Shown here piece by piece: positions 31,160 to 41,200 of a stretch of 64,000 nt of DNA. The notes under the pieces were generated by a model, which did not search any database, had not been told where the DNA came from, and worked only from the letters and a program-made list of their open reading frames with translations. Numbering within the stretch: position 1 is the first letter of the stretch; each line of letters begins with the position of its first letter. Source of the stretch: Lamprobacter modestohalophilus (GTDB lineage: Bacteria; Pseudomonadota; Gammaproteobacteria; Chromatiales; Chromatiaceae); NCBI RefSeq assembly GCF_016583905.1, contig NZ_NRRY01000008.1, positions 1 to 64,000 of the forward strand, read 5' to 3'. Position numbers and translations under genes: made by a program.

Positions 31160-34100
31160 ATGGCTCGATGGTTCCGGGATCAGACATCCAGCCAACGCAA
31201 ACAACAGTCGTCACTGCGTCAAGGCATCCAGTCGCTTAGCTTGCTGCTGCTATTGGCCGCTAGCGCGGCAGCGGGTAGCCTGTTTTATCTGCCCCTTTTT
31301 TACGGCCTGCACTTCACGTTCGGGCTCGTCCCCCTGCTGTTGGCCGTCGTCTGGCTTGGCCTGCCAGCGGCGCTGATCACGGCTGTCGCCTTGGCCAGCG
31401 TGACCTCGCTGCAATGTGGCCATCCGTTTGTTTTTGCGCTCATTGGAGCACAGGTTGTCTTCCTGTCTGCGTCCCTCGCCTGGGCCCGGCGAGCCGGGCG
31501 CGAGCGGCCCGCCCTGCCCCTGTTGATCGGACTCTTTTGGCTGCTGCTTGGCACGCCCCTGACCCTCGCTTGCACGTTGATCGGGCGCGAACTCAGCATC
31601 GATACCGCGCTGTTGTCCTTACTGACGCATGTCGTCAACGACATCATCAATGCGGTGCTCGCTGAACTGGTGCTGATCCTGGTCGCCGTGCTACAGAGAC
31701 GTCCAGCCAGCATCTCCCATCGCGATCTGCTCTTTACGCTGATCAATGCCGGCACCCTGCTCCCGGCAGCGACCCTGATCTTGATCGGCACCCGTGACCT
31801 CCAATACCGGCTCGAGTCCGAACTGACCCAGCAGCTGCAGCTGTTTGGCGCCGCGGCGGAGGAGATGCTGATCGCAACAGCGGCGCAGTCTCCAGCACCA
31901 AGCGCGTTGGCTCAAGCCACTGAGCGGCTTGAATCCCGACTCGCCCAGCAGCTACCGCAGACCGCGGAGCCATCCATTCAAAGACTGCCGCTGGTCGTTG
32001 CTGAGGTTGATGACTTGGCACACCCCTTCGCCCAACACGACGGTCTGCAGTTGATCAACGCCACCGGTGAGCCACCCATCAACCTGGTCGACTGGCAACA
32101 GGTGCGCTACCGCTTTAGCCAGCCGTTAGCGGCTATCGAGGGTATCACCGGGCTCCGTATCGAACTCAACAGCGAGCCAGTGATCGACAAGGTCCATGCT
32201 TGGCTGCGGCCCTGGTTGGTGATGCTGACGGTTTGGACGGCGATCGCGCTCATCGCGGCCGCTTGGCTGAGCCGATGGCTGGCAAAGCCGCTGCAAGACC
32301 TGATCGCTGCGGCGGAATCACTCCCCGCCCTCATCGACTCCGGCGCCCCAATGCCAGCGTTGCCACCAAGCCGGATCAAGGAGCAGGTCATGGCCGCTCG
32401 CGCCCTGACCGCGATTGGCGAACGCCTCCAAGCCAGTTTCACGCGCTTGGTCGCGGAGCGAGATCAGGAGCGCGAGCAGCGCGCGCTGCGCCGCGAGCAT
32501 CAGTTTATGCTCGATGCGCTCTCTCAAGCCGAGACCGGCATCGTCATCGCCGAGCGGACCGGCGATGGAGACCATCCGGTGCGTTTCGTCAGCAAGGGCT
32601 TCGAGAGCCTCACGGGCTATACGTCCGAGGAGATGCTCGGCCAAGACTGTCGAATACTGCAGGGTACCGATCGCGATCAGCCCGAACGCCAGGCGCTGCG
32701 CGCTGCGCTCGCCGAGGGCAAGCCCTGCCGAACCACGCTGCGCAACTATCGCAAGGACGGCAGCCTGTTCTGGTGCACCGTCAACCTGACCCCAGTGATC
32801 GATGCTGAAGGCAGGATCACCCATTATATCGGTGTGCAGCGCGACGACACCGAACGACGCGAGGCGCTCGAGCGGCTCAGTGCCAATGAGGCGCGGCTGC
32901 TCGAGCTGACCGAGACCATCGAAGAGGTGTTCTGGGTCTACGAGCTCGAACAGGATCGGCTGATCTATGTCAGTCGCGCCTTCGAAACCATCTGGGAGCG
33001 ACCGATCGCCGCCGTCTGCGCGGATCGCAACGTCTGGCGCGAAAGCATCCATCCGGCTGATCGTGAACAGGTGCTCCTGAGTCGCGAGGCGCTGGTGACA
33101 GGAGGTCATCTCGATACCGTCGAATACCGGATTCTGACCCCGGCCGGCGAGCTCAAATGGATCGCTGACCGCCGCTTCCTGATCCGCGATGCCGCTGGCC
33201 GACCCTGTCGCGTCGTCGGCGTCGCCGCCGAGATCACCGACCGCAAGGCAGTCGAGAAAGCACTCTGGGAGCAGCGCCAGCGCCTCGAGCAGATCATCGA
33301 AGGCGCCCGTGTCGGCACCTGGGACTGGCGCTTGCAGAGCGAAGAGATCCGCTGCAACGATCGCTGGGCCGAGATGCTCGGCTACACCCTGACCGAGCTG
33401 CAGCCAACCAACCAGACCACCTGGAAACAGCGACTCCACCCTGATGATCAACCCAGCATCGAACAGCACCTGAAGGCCCATCTCGACGGCGACACGGCGC
33501 TCTTCGAGTGCGAGTTCCGGATGCAGCACAAAGCCGGCCATTGGGTCTGGATTCAGAGCACCGGCCGCATCGTCGAGCGCAGCCCGGATGGCCAAGCACT
33601 GCGCATGATTGGTATCCATCTCGAGATCAGCGAGCGCAAGCAGGCCGAGCTCGAGCTGATCGCACGCGAACGGCTAGAGCGCGAGCTCGTCGCCCTCACC
33701 ACGGCCTTTGTCGGTCCTACCACGCTCGCGTCTGGCGACCTGATCCAACAAACGCTGGCAAAGATTGGGCAACTGACCAGCGCGGATCGCGCCTATCTGT
33801 TTCTGGCCGACAGTGGCACCGAATCCTTCAGCAACACCGACGAATGGGTCGCACCTGGCGTCACTGCCAGCATCGACAGCCTGCAAGGTATCCGCACCAG
33901 CGAATTAGGCCCAATGCTGAGCCTGCTCACTGAAGCGGAAGCCGTTGTCATTGCGCGTGTCGCCGACCTTGGCGAAGACTGGGCTCTGCTGCGCAAAGAC
34001 CTCGAGCGGCAACAGATTCAATCGCTGCTGCTGGTGCCGCTCATGGACAAGCAAGGCTTGATGGGCTTCGTCGGTCTGGATGCCGTGCGTCAGCAACGCG

Positions 34101-35809
34101 ACTGGGCAAGATCTGATTTGCATCTGCTCAGCGGCCTGGCCGGCGCCCTGGTTGGCGCCCTGCAGCGGGAGCGCGTCCTCGCCGATCTGCGCAGCAGCAC
34201 CGAGCGCTACGATGCCCTAGCGTTACAGAGCCGCATGATGACCTGGGAGATCGACAGCGACGGCATCTACACCTATGTCAACCCGGTCGCCAAGACCCTG
34301 CTCGGCTATGCCCCCGAGACGTTGATCGGTCACAAGGCCTTCTACGACCTCATCCCGGAGCCCGAGCGCGCGGCGCTCAAGGCGAAGGCGTTCGCGCTGA
34401 TGCAGCAGTCCCAGCCCTGGAACGCGCTGCTGTGTCCGCTGCTCAAGGCCGATCGCCAGCGACTCTGGACCAGTGTCGATGGTCAGCCGATCTTTGGCGC
34501 CGATGGCAGCCTGCGCGGCTATCGCGGCAGCACCCTCGATGTCACCGATGTGCAGCAGGCCGAGCGTCAGCGACGCACGGCCGAGCAAGCTCTGCAACAC
34601 TATGCCGAAAATCTCGAGCGCTTGGTCGACCTCAGCAACCGTGGACTCGAGCCCACTGATGAGGCCGCTGCGCTGCTCGAGATCGCCAACGAGGCGCTTG
34701 ACATGGCGATCTCGGAAACCGGTTGGCGCCGGCCTAACAAGCCCTATCACCGCTTGGTGCGCATCCCAGCCAACGCCGCCGAACCCTCTGGGCTCGCCGC
34801 ACGCGCCGTCACTGAGGCACTGTTTGCCGACCCTGATCAGCTCTCCGATCAGCCACGGTTGATCACGGGCGAGTTGGTGCCAAAACCGATTCGCGCCCAA
34901 GGCTATAGCAGCCTGATTCTGCTCGCCTCACGCTGGCCAAGCGACGATTCACCACCGAGATGGCTCGTGACCCAACTCTGGAGCGCCAGACCGCACGTTC
35001 ATCTCAGCAGCGCGGAGCGCGAGCTGCTGCGGTTCATCAGTCAGCGCATCGCTACCATTCAGCACGAAGCCCAGCTCGCTCAGGATCTCGTCAATGCCAA
35101 AGAACGCGAAACCATTGGTCATCTCGCCAGTGGCGTTGCGCATGATTTCAACAATGTGCTGGCCGTACTCGACGCCAATCTCTACTTTCTGCGCAGCTTC
35201 GTCAGCTCGAGCCCAGCGGACGACGAAAGCCATCAGGTGATCGATGAGATGACCAGCGTCCTCGGCCAGGCCAAGGTCATCACCTCGGGCATGCTGGCCT
35301 TGAGCCGAGCCGGTGGTGTACCGCTGCGCCCGACTCCGCTCGAGCCGCCACTCACAGAGCTCTCGGATATTCTGCGCATGATGCTGCCAGAATCGGTGCA
35401 CTGGCAGCTCGAGATCGAGCCGGGACTGAGCGCCAAGACCAGCGCCGGCTTTCTGCAAGCGGCCTTGCTCAACTTAGCCCTGAATGGCCGCGACGCCATG
35501 CCCGAAGGCGGCGAACTCAGCATCACCGCTCAACGTAAGCATTGGCCGGGCTATCCGTCGCTGATGGTGGGCGATCTCAGCGCCGGCGACTATGCCATCA
35601 TTCAGGTCAGCGATACCGGGAGCGGCATCCCCGAGCCGGTGATCCAGCGCATGTTCGAGCCCCTGTTCTCAACCAAGACGCAACAACGTGGCCACGGCCT
35701 CGGCCTCTTCATGGTGCGTGAGTTCGTCTCGCGCTCCGGCGCCGGCCTGACGGTTCGCTCGACCCTAGGTCGTGGTACCCAGATGCAATTCCTGTTGCCT
35801 CTAGCCTAG
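31160..35809 (+). CDS. Membrane LOV-like/PAS/GAF histidine kinase (paralogue, no receiver)
   Basis: A ~1549-residue kinase paralogous to the one at 21784-27300. The N-terminal multi-TM module (~20-180) shares the pattern LPLFYG...WLG...GHP. A TM near 349-370 and a HAMP-like segment follow. The first PAS (~450-570) is LOV-like: GQDCRILQG with Cys497, RNYRKDGSLFWC and HYIGVQRDDT. Two flavin-side residues of canonical LOV are changed (N to D beside the Cys; FWN to FWC). Then come PAS, PAS, GAF (~845-1010), PAS and a GAF-like stretch, His1328 in VAHDFNN, and HATPase with DTGSGIPE and RGHGLGLFMV. There is no receiver. ATG 31160 has AAGGGG 8 bases upstream; the frame is open to 31073. Confidence 0.9.
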   Translation: MARWFRDQTSSQRKQQSSLRQGIQSLSLLLLLAASAAAGSLFYLPLFYGLHFTFGLVPLLLAVVWLGLPAALITAVALASVTSLQCGHPFVFALIGAQVVFLSASLAWARRAGRERPALPLLIGLFWLLLGTPLTLACTLIGRELSIDTALLSLLTHVVNDIINAVLAELVLILVAVLQRRPASISHRDLLFTLINAGTLLPAATLILIGTRDLQYRLESELTQQLQLFGAAAEEMLIATAAQSPAPSALAQATERLESRLAQQLPQTAEPSIQRLPLVVAEVDDLAHPFAQHDGLQLINATGEPPINLVDWQQVRYRFSQPLAAIEGITGLRIELNSEPVIDKVHAWLRPWLVMLTVWTAIALIAAAWLSRWLAKPLQDLIAAAESLPALIDSGAPMPALPPSRIKEQVMAARALTAIGERLQASFTRLVAERDQEREQRALRREHQFMLDALSQAETGIVIAERTGDGDHPVRFVSKGFESLTGYTSEEMLGQDCRILQGTDRDQPERQALRAALAEGKPCRTTLRNYRKDGSLFWCTVNLTPVIDAEGRITHYIGVQRDDTERREALERLSANEARLLELTETIEEVFWVYELEQDRLIYVSRAFETIWERPIAAVCADRNVWRESIHPADREQVLLSREALVTGGHLDTVEYRILTPAGELKWIADRRFLIRDAAGRPCRVVGVAAEITDRKAVEKALWEQRQRLEQIIEGARVGTWDWRLQSEEIRCNDRWAEMLGYTLTELQPTNQTTWKQRLHPDDQPSIEQHLKAHLDGDTALFECEFRMQHKAGHWVWIQSTGRIVERSPDGQALRMIGIHLEISERKQAELELIARERLERELVALTTAFVGPTTLASGDLIQQTLAKIGQLTSADRAYLFLADSGTESFSNTDEWVAPGVTASIDSLQGIRTSELGPMLSLLTEAEAVVIARVADLGEDWALLRKDLERQQIQSLLLVPLMDKQGLMGFVGLDAVRQQRDWARSDLHLLSGLAGALVGALQRERVLADLRSSTERYDALALQSRMMTWEIDSDGIYTYVNPVAKTLLGYAPETLIGHKAFYDLIPEPERAALKAKAFALMQQSQPWNALLCPLLKADRQRLWTSVDGQPIFGADGSLRGYRGSTLDVTDVQQAERQRRTAEQALQHYAENLERLVDLSNRGLEPTDEAAALLEIANEALDMAISETGWRRPNKPYHRLVRIPANAAEPSGLAARAVTEALFADPDQLSDQPRLITGELVPKPIRAQGYSSLILLASRWPSDDSPPRWLVTQLWSARPHVHLSSAERELLRFISQRIATIQHEAQLAQDLVNAKERETIGHLASGVAHDFNNVLAVLDANLYFLRSFVSSSPADDESHQVIDEMTSVLGQAKVITSGMLALSRAGGVPLRPTPLEPPLTELSDILRMMLPESVHWQLEIEPGLSAKTSAGFLQAALLNLALNGRDAMPEGGELSITAQRKHWPGYPSLMVGDLSAGDYAIIQVSDTGSGIPEPVIQRMFEPLFSTKTQQRGHGLGLFMVREFVSRSGAGLTVRSTLGRGTQMQFLLPLA

Positions 35810-35884
35810 CCCAGTTGGCCCTTCCACCGTCCACCCTTCTTACTTCACCCTTCACTTATTTTGGAAGGCTTTTTTGCTCAAGCC

Positions 35885-36025
35885 TCAGCAAGTCTCGGTG
35901 ATGCGCTCCCGGCTGATGCCCTCGGCCATGAGACCGAGCACGGTTCCCACTGTGACCCTAAGACCTCGGAGGCAGGGCTTGCCGCCCATCACCGCCGGAT
36001 TCAAGGTGATTCGATCAATGTCCAT
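35885..36025 (-). pseudogene. Truncated DUF433-family antitoxin
   Basis: The 46-codon frame begins MDIDRITLNPAVMGGKPCLR, the hallmark N-terminus of DUF433 antitoxins. It stops at TGA where family members (about 75 residues) continue with a Y-P-x-L-x-x-x-D-I segment. No downstream PIN-like toxin remains before the kinase gene. Of the 334 bases between 35810 and 36143, this and the short fragment at 36034-36140 are the only gene traces seen. Confidence 0.6.
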
Positions 36026-36033
36026 GGTGATCC

Positions 36034-36140
36034 TCAAAAACCGGTTCGCGAACGGGTCGTGTTGTGAATCTGTGCATGGAAAAGGATGCGGATGGCCGCC
36101 AGGGCGCGTTCCTCCACGCTGACCAGGGTCACCAGCACCG
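36034..36140 (-). pseudogene. Possible 3' fragment of an unidentified gene
   Basis: After the toxin stop, a frame reads VLVTLVSVEERALAAIRILF and on to a TGA lying 8 bases before the DUF433 ATG. It looks coding and coupled to DUF433, but has only weak GTG starts and no recognisable family. Confidence 0.3.
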
Positions 36141-36143
36141 CGG

Positions 36144-36473
36144 CTAGCCGAACAATTCAGCGTGCGTGCCAGCCCGCACCAAAATCACCAGACCACGCTT
36201 GCCGACATCCTCAACCCGGTAGGCCAACAGGAAGTCGCCACCGATGTGACACTCCCGATGCCCAATCCACTCGCCACCCAAGGGATGATCCTTCCACTCC
36301 GGTGCGAGCGGAGCATCGTTGGCGATCAATAGCATCATCGCTTCCTTGAGCCGGGTCATGTCGAACCGGCCAGAGCCTGTCAGCCGCTCCCAGTCCTTGC
36401 GAAAACGCTTCGCATAGTCAGCGGCACGCGGACAGACGGCGCGCTTACTGGCCGTTGTTCTTTTCGAGGTCAT
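36144..36473 (-). CDS. YafQ/RelE-family toxin
   Basis: This ~109-residue RelE-superfamily mRNA interferase has helix-strand features KRFRKDWERLTGSGRFDMTR, then HPLGGEWIGHRECHIGGDFL and LAYRVED...LVILVRAGTHAELFG. The H-x-L-x-G-x-W and R-E-C-H-x-x-x-D-x-L-L-x-Y elements are those of YafQ. ATG 36473 is chosen; the frame is open to 36527 but that would extend deep into the antitoxin. It overlaps the antitoxin by 29 bases. Confidence 0.87.
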   Translation of the reverse strand: MTSKRTTASKRAVCPRAADYAKRFRKDWERLTGSGRFDMTRLKEAMMLLIANDAPLAPEWKDHPLGGEWIGHRECHIGGDFLLAYRVEDVGKRGLVILVRAGTHAELFG

Positions 36474-36726
36474 CAAAGAGTTCGGTCGCACTGTTGAAGC
36501 GGGCGCGATGCGCGCTGGCCATGACATCAGCCTCGGCCATTGCTATGCGTGTTTCAGCGTTCGGCACCTTCAGCGCAAAAGGCAGCTGCTGCTCCGCCAC
36601 GACGCGGGTGAGAAAAACGCGAACCGCATCGGAAACCGACAAACCCATGGCCGCCAAGGTTTCCGTGGCCTGCGCCTTGGTTTGCTCATCGATACGAACA
36701 TGAACCATCGACGTGGTGGGCATCAT
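36445..36726 (-). CDS. RelB/DinJ-family antitoxin
   Basis: This 93-residue protein has an N-terminal ribbon-helix-helix (MVHVRIDEQTKAQATETLAA, MGLSVSDAVRVFLTRVV) typical of DinJ/RelB, and a C-terminal toxin-wrapping tail. AGGAG lies just before ATGATG. It is upstream of and overlaps the YafQ-like toxin, the standard antitoxin-first order. It probably autorepresses through the palindrome upstream. Confidence 0.9.
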   Translation of the reverse strand: MMPTTSMVHVRIDEQTKAQATETLAAMGLSVSDAVRVFLTRVVAEQQLPFALKVPNAETRIAMAEADVMASAHRARFNSATELFDDLEKNNGQ

Positions 36727-36748
36727 GATCTCCTGCTTTCTGTGTCAT

Positions 36749-36775
36749 TGACTGAGATACAGCGTATCTCAGTCA
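36749..36775 (-). promoter_or_regulatory. Probable operator of the DinJ-YafQ-like pair
   Basis: A perfect inverted repeat, TGACTGAGATAC - AGC - GTATCTCAGTCA, lies 23 bases upstream of the antitoxin start. Ribbon-helix-helix antitoxins bind such palindromes to repress their own promoter. Confidence 0.75.
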
Positions 36776-36795
36776 TTGTCGGCTTTCAATCGAGC

Positions 36796-38022
36796 TCACG
36801 CGCGAGCGCTACGCTGCGCCGGCTGGTGGCCGAGGGGACAGCGACGGTGGCTGGCCGCTCGGATGCCAGATTTGGGTGTGCGACGTTCTTCCCAAACAGA
36901 CTCTTTCTCCACCGCATCCATGAAACCTTCCACCGTGAAACCTGTTGGGTAAAGCGATGCCTCGGCGTGAGCATCGTCCACTATCGCAAGCTCATCTTCT
37001 TGATATCGACCGGAAAGGATGCCCTCCGGATCGTTCAACAAATGCCGGTCGTCCCGCAGTGCAATCAATACCTCCTCCAGGGATACCTTGAGAAAGCCGC
37101 TGAATCGCTGATGGTCGCATTCGATCGAGGTATCGACGATCCAGCCATGGACCGAGACTGAGCCAGTGTCACCCGTGAGATTCAACGAAGCGGCCAGATC
37201 CGATCCCTCGGCCAGGGCACGCTCGACGGCTGGAACCTTGCGGCGCAATTGGTGGCCGGCTTTGCGCAGTGTCGTCGTTCCGTGCAGCCAGGCATCGCGC
37301 TGCGACTGTCTGATGAAAGTCGATTTCACTTCCAACACCAGTACGATCCTACCCAGTGCGCAGATGAGATCGACCTCGCCCACGCGGGCATCGGATGCGT
37401 TCACGGGTTGCCAGTTCAGCACGACGCGGAATCCACGCGATTCGAAGAGTCGGCCGAGTTGTTCCTCGATACGCCGCGTTTCGAGCCTGGCGTCGCCGCG
37501 TCGCGCGCCAATCCGTCGAAGATTGTTGATGGCGGCGGTGTTGTTGTTTTGCAGACCGAAGATCCAGGGTAACTGGATCAACAGTTGACCCAGTTTCAGG
37601 ATCGGACGCTCAAACAATTTCGGATCAAGTCCCGGCTCTCCCCGGCGGAGCCGCGCAGCCAAAGTCAACCAATCGCTTGTCCAAAAATCAAGGATAGCCG
37701 CCGCCATTGATGCACTGCCGCGTGGCGACTGATTGCTGACGGTCCAGCCGATGATGTTCTTGATCTTCGCCTTGCGGTCAGACCAGGTAAGCGGAAAGCG
37801 GTTTTGCCCCGTTGCCATGCCTTCCAGAGCAAGCCGGCTCAGTGCCGGTGCCCAATGCCCGGCTTCCTTGAGATGTTTACCTCGGGTTGCTGGCTTGCTA
37901 TCGAGATAGGCGTCGACGACGGTCTCGGTCGCCAAAAGCGCTGATGCGCCAGCTTCGAGTTGTTGTGCAAACAGCCTGTCGTACAAGTTGACTCTTGTTG
38001 TGTCCTCTGGGGATCGACTCAT
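36796..38022 (-). CDS. PD-(D/E)XK/NERD-like nuclease-domain protein
   Basis: A ~408-residue protein I cannot name. The middle (~200-260) has a nuclease-like core: RIEEQLGRLFESRGFRVVLN, then GEVDLICALGRIVLVLEVKS, matching E...D-(x)n-E-x-K of PD-(D/E)XK folds such as NERD. The N-terminal ~150 residues are helical (WSDRKAKIKNIIGWTVSNQS); the C-terminus is charged. ATG 38022 overlaps the TGA of a truncated frame (38019-38261), suggesting it was the second gene of an operon whose first gene was cut. It lies next to toxin-antitoxin genes, so a mobile or defence origin is possible but unproven. Confidence 0.65.
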   Translation of the reverse strand: MSRSPEDTTRVNLYDRLFAQQLEAGASALLATETVVDAYLDSKPATRGKHLKEAGHWAPALSRLALEGMATGQNRFPLTWSDRKAKIKNIIGWTVSNQSPRGSASMAAAILDFWTSDWLTLAARLRRGEPGLDPKLFERPILKLGQLLIQLPWIFGLQNNNTAAINNLRRIGARRGDARLETRRIEEQLGRLFESRGFRVVLNWQPVNASDARVGEVDLICALGRIVLVLEVKSTFIRQSQRDAWLHGTTTLRKAGHQLRRKVPAVERALAEGSDLAASLNLTGDTGSVSVHGWIVDTSIECDHQRFSGFLKVSLEEVLIALRDDRHLLNDPEGILSGRYQEDELAIVDDAHAEASLYPTGFTVEGFMDAVEKESVWEERRTPKSGIRAASHRRCPLGHQPAQRSARA

Positions 38023-38261
38023 GACGGATAGCCTCTTCGGTCCATGAACTGCGGCCATGCAATGTACCAAATCGCGTTTTGCGACGGGCGAAGGAGTCGG
38101 TTCAGAAATCGGCGATCTGTGTCCACCTTGGCCAGCAGTTCCTCGGTGATGGCATCGGCGCGCGGCTCGACCCGCTCGCCCCGTCCCGCCGTACTGGCGG
38201 TGCGAGCCAGCAGAAGCTGCTCATAACGCCCGACCTGGACGCTGGCGAAGGACTGATTCGG
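38019..38261 (-). pseudogene. 5'-truncated open frame directly behind the glucan synthase stop
   Basis: On the minus strand, the 80 codons after the TAG of the glucan synthase gene stay in the same frame. They read like a protein end: VQVGRYEQLLLARTAS, EELLAKVDTDRRFLNRLL and PSQNAIWYIAWPQFMDRRG. There is no start codon near its beginning. It ends in TGA, overlapping the ATG of the PD-(D/E)XK gene. I do not recognise the family. It is probably the tail of a gene that preceded the nuclease-like gene before a rearrangement joined it to the synthase gene. Confidence 0.5.
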
Positions 38262-41200
38262 CTATCCCGCGATCCTGACCTGAACGCTGTGCTCGTGATG
38301 GTCATCAACCAAATGGATGACCCTTTCGTCCAGATCGACGCCATCAACCGTCAGGCGCGCCACATCCGCTTCGTTCACCGGAAGCGCAGGGGTTTGCACG
38401 ATGGTGATCTCGTAGGCGGTCGACCGATAGCGGTAGTGGATCTTGAACCCATCCCAATCCGCCGGTAGGCAGGGCTCGATGCGCAGGGTCTCTCCTTCCA
38501 ACCGCAGGCCAAGCAAGGATTCGAGGATCAGCCGATACATCCAGCCCGCCGAGCCGGTGTACCAGGTCCAACCACCGCGCCCAACATGGGGCGAGACGCC
38601 ATAGACATCAGCGGCGATCACGTAGGGCTCGACCTTGTACGTGGCGATCTCCTCAGCGGAGCGGCCATGGTTGATTGGGTTGATCATGCCGAACAGCTCC
38701 CAGGCGCAAGCCTGGTCGCCGAGGCGGGCGAATGCCATCGCCGCCCAGATCGCCGCATGGGTGTACTGCCCGCCGTTCTCGCGCACACCGGGGACATAGC
38801 CTTTGATGTAGCCGGGCTCGAGGGCTGACTGGTCGAACGGCGGGTCGAGCAGTTGAATCAACCCGGCGTCGCGCTGCACCAGATGCGTATTGAGCGCTTC
38901 CATGGCCTGTCTTGCGCGCTTGGGATCAGCGGCGCCGGAGAGCGCCGACCAGCTCTGGGCGATCGAGTCGATGCGGCATTCTGGGCTGGTCTTGGAGCCG
39001 AGCGGGGTGCCGTCATCGAAATAGGCGCGCCGGTACCAGCTGCCAGTCATTCCTAGGTCCAGGCTCTCGCTCAAGCCGCCTTCTGGGCTCCCATTCGGTC
39101 CGACGTCCAAATTCCCATCCAGGTTCTTATCCAGATTCCCGTCCAGGGCCTGATCCAGGTTTTCATCCGGTCCACCGTCCCAGCCATGCTGCTCCAGGTT
39201 CTCAAGCAGCCTCTCAGCCTCCTGCTCACAGCGCCCGAGCATGGGTGCATCGCCGCGCGAACGCGCCAGCTCGGCGAACTGCTTCAGCACCTCGTGCAGG
39301 AAGAACCCGAGCCAGATGCTCTCGCCCCGCCCCTTGATGCCGACCAGATTCATGCCGTCGTTCCAGTCGCCCGAGCCGATCAGCGGCAGACCATGCTCGC
39401 CCATGCGCAGACCGTGCAGGATGGCGCTCACGCAATGATCGTAGAGACTGGCCGACTCGTCGCTCTGAGCGGGCAGATCGTAGTAGCCATCGTCCTCACC
39501 ACTGACTAGACGGCCGTCCAGGAACGGGGCCATCTCGTCGAGCACAGCGCTATCGCCGGTGGTCAGGACATAGCGGCAGGTCGCCAAGGGTAGCCACAGG
39601 TAGTCGTCCGAGCAGCGGGTGCGCACACCGCGACCAGAGGGCGGATGCCACCAGTGCTGGACATCACCTTCGCGGAACTGGCGGCCGGCGCAGATCAGCA
39701 GGTGCGCGCGTACCTGCTCGGGTTCGGCATGGATCAGCGCCATCGCGTCCTGAAGCTGGTCTCTAAAGCCGAACGCACCGCCGGACTGATAATCACCGCT
39801 GCGCGCCCAGAAGCGGCAGGCCAGGGTCTGATACAGCAGCCAGCCGTTGGCGAGCAGATCGAGCGCCGGGTCCGGGGTCTCTACCTGCACCGCGCCGAGC
39901 GTGCGCGTCCAATAGTCTTGCACCGCGGCCAATGCCGCTCGGGCTGCGGTCACACCCCGCTGCGCTGGCGCCAGCAGACGGGCATCATCGGTCCCGCGTC
40001 GGCCCACCACGCCGAGCCGGAAGACGATCTCCTTGGTCTGCCCGGGGGCGAGCTCAACCAACGTCTGCAGGGCGCCACAGGCATCCAGCGCCGGGCCGAC
40101 GCGGCCGGACAGCCGGGTGCGCGTCAGCGCCGCCGGCTGGCTCAGGGTGCTATTGCGGCCGAGAAACTCGGTACGATCGCCGCTCAGACTGCGGTTCGGA
40201 TCATCGACGTCGAAGAAGGCGAGTCGATCGGCAAACTCATGGTTGTAGGGATTGCGGGCAAAGAGCGCACCGCTGTTGGGATCGATCTCGGTGACGATGT
40301 GCAATGCCGACTTCGGCCGCAGATCCCCCAGCACCCATTCGACATAGCCGGTCACCGAAAGCCGGCGCAGTTGGCCGGAATCCCCTGGCTTGGTCGCACC
40401 TTGTTCGGCAGGGTTATGCAGCTTCAGCACCATGTATTTGACCGGTTCGTTCAGGTCGACATAGACCCACAGCTCTGAATCGATGCCGGCCTCACGATGC
40501 TCGAAGACGCTGTAGCCGAAGCCGTGCCGGCTGACATAAGGCGTGGCGCCAGCGGCGGGCAGCGGGGTTGGCGACCAGACTTGGCCGCTAACCTCATCGC
40601 GTAGATAGAAGGCCTCGCCATGCACATCGCTGACCGGATCGTTGTGCCAGGGCGTGAGGCGGAACTCATGCGCGTTCTCGCTCCAGGTGTAGGCGCCGCC
40701 GCTGGCGGAGACCACGGTCCCGAAGTGCGCATTGGCAAGCACGTTCACCCAAGGCGCCGGCGTGGTCTGGCCGGGCGCCGTGGTGATGACGTATTCGCGC
40801 CCATCGGCAGAGAAGCCGCCGGTGCCGTTGTCGAACTGCAGCGCCAACTCCGGCTTTGACGCGGTTGCAGGCTGGTCCGTCAGATGCAGCGAGGTTGCAG
40901 GCTGGCGCGTCAGACGCGGTGAGCGTGAAGGCTGATGCGTCAGATGCGGCGCGATCGCCTGTTGTGACGCCAGATGCGGCTCGGTTGCAGGCTGCTGGTG
41001 CATCGGGTGAGGCGTAGTTGCCTGCTGCGGCCTCAGATGCGCGACGGTCGCCTGCTGCAGCGCCCGCGCTAGGCCGCCGCCGCTGGGTTTGAAGGCCGGC
41101 ATCTGCTTTTGCCGCGGGTCGCGCCGATTGAGCTGTTCCGCCAGCGTCCCGCGCTCGTCGCTGAGGATGGCGCGCGCCACGGTCTGGAACAGCACCCGGT

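Noticed and set aside
35861-36122. Plus-strand open frames of 68-82 codons
   Set aside because: The minus strand reads as a DUF433 N-terminus; the plus frames are its shadows.
40861-41070. Possible CRISPR array
   Set aside because: Units of 30 bp run without spacers, vary in sequence and stay in the ndvB reading frame; no cas genes nearby.
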